This document shows positions 63,755 to 64,000 of a DNA stretch of 64,000 nucleotides, in pieces. How positions within the stretch are numbered: position 1 is the first letter of the stretch; every line of letters begins with the position of its first letter. The translations under genes and the position numbers were made by a program. The notes under the pieces are model-generated. The model did not search any database, had not been told where the DNA came from, and worked only from the letters and a program-made list of their open reading frames with translations. Source of the DNA: Sphingomonas sp. (lineage in GTDB: Bacteria; Pseudomonadota; Alphaproteobacteria; Sphingomonadales; Sphingomonadaceae); NCBI RefSeq assembly GCF_013816785.1, contig NZ_JACDDV010000004.1:19304-83303 (forward strand), given 5' to 3'.

Positions 63755-64000
63755 CTAGGCGGCCTTGTCTTTCGGCTTGGCCAGCATCGACTTCAGATTA
63801 TCGACCAGGCTCTTGCCGCTTGGAGCCTTCGGGTCGGCGCTGGCGCCTTCCTCGCTGGCATGGTTGAGGACCATGTTCGACAACTGGGTGTAGGGCGCCG
63901 CCATCTTGCCCGTGGCGATTTCGGCCATCGGCTTGCCGAGCTTGGCCGCTTGCGCCGCGACCTTGCGGTCGTCGGGGAAGCTGATGTCGACGGGCCGCTC
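63755..64000 (-). CDS. cpaE: C-terminal part of a CpaE/TadZ-like pilus assembly ATPase (cut by window edge)
   Basis: The frame is open from the window edge to the TAG at 63755, giving the last 81 residues. They include ISFPDDRKVAAQAAKLGKPM, the conserved C-terminal stretch of CpaE/TadZ (P-loop ATPases that position the Tad pilus), followed by a variable Ala/Lys-rich tail. Its place directly upstream of tadB fits a Tad locus. Without the Walker motifs, the assignment rests on this tail and context. Confidence 0.6.
   Translation of the reverse strand, partial: ERPVDISFPDDRKVAAQAAKLGKPMAEIATGKMAAPYTQLSNMVLNHASEEGASADPKAPSGKSLVDNLKSMLAKPKDKAA

Overview
The window is a 64 kb piece of an alphaproteobacterial chromosome, most likely from the order Sphingomonadales. 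Supporting signs are the high G+C content, a C4-type 5-aminolevulinate synthase, a cytochrome bc1 operon petABC, a TonB-dependent receptor next to a TPR-sulfotransferase, a Tad/Flp pilus cluster, an rpsT-dnaA neighbourhood, and many tightly overlapping genes with GTG or TTG starts. The genus assignment is inference. No rRNA operon, CRISPR array, prophage or intact insertion sequence is visible.

Left third (1-22 kb). It opens with the tail of an unknown gene, a secreted protein with a von Willebrand type D-like segment, and a UvrD/PcrA-type helicase. Next come a probable frameshifted lipoprotein remnant, a secreted unknown and a PhzF-family protein. The 550 bp after phzF has no convincing gene but carries a string of very stable tetraloop hairpins ending in a strong terminator, and I read it as an undescribed structured RNA. 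A PAP2 phosphatase, two PilZ proteins, an aspartyl protease and tRNA-Lys(UUU) follow. Then come folK, a family-5 uracil-DNA glycosylase, the agmatine-to-putrescine pair aguB/aguA, rpsD, a chorismate mutase, trmJ, and the nrdR/glyA/rpiB group. hemA, murI, plsY and dprA close the section.

Middle (22-45 kb). topA converges on a seven-gene, largely overlapping minus-strand operon: ubiE-ubiB-DUF885 protein-membrane protein-coaBC-dut-moeB. mutM diverges from ubiE, followed by rpsT and dnaA. Just after dnaA is a small accessory patch with an IS1595-like transposase remnant and a trypsin-like peptidase gene cut by an in-frame stop. Housekeeping resumes with hslO, a DUF3617 protein, a DUF3147-queC-queE operon, a Met/Asn/Ser-rich lipoprotein, lipB, hemF and trmL.

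Right third (45-64 kb). petABC encodes the bc1 complex. Then come a Gly/Tyr-rich lipoprotein, a MaoC-like protein, the sulfotransferase/TonB-receptor pair, ychF, a 2OG-Fe(II) oxygenase-like protein, pth, rplY, a TraB/GumN protein, glyQ and glyS. glyS carries a conspicuous low-G+C, in-frame segment of about 470 bp. The window closes with a membrane-anchored protein bearing calcium-binding-type repeats and with tadC, tadB and the tail of a cpaE-like gene from a Tad pilus locus.

The genes do not form one pathway. Linked functions are tetrapyrrole synthesis (hemA, hemF), ubiquinone and bc1 respiration (ubiE, ubiB, petABC), translation and tRNA modification (rpsD, rpsT, rplY, pth, ychF, glyQS, trmJ, trmL, queC, queE) and DNA maintenance (helicase, UDG, dprA, topA, dut, mutM, dnaA). 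All calls come from reading the sequence and remembered family features; no database search was run.
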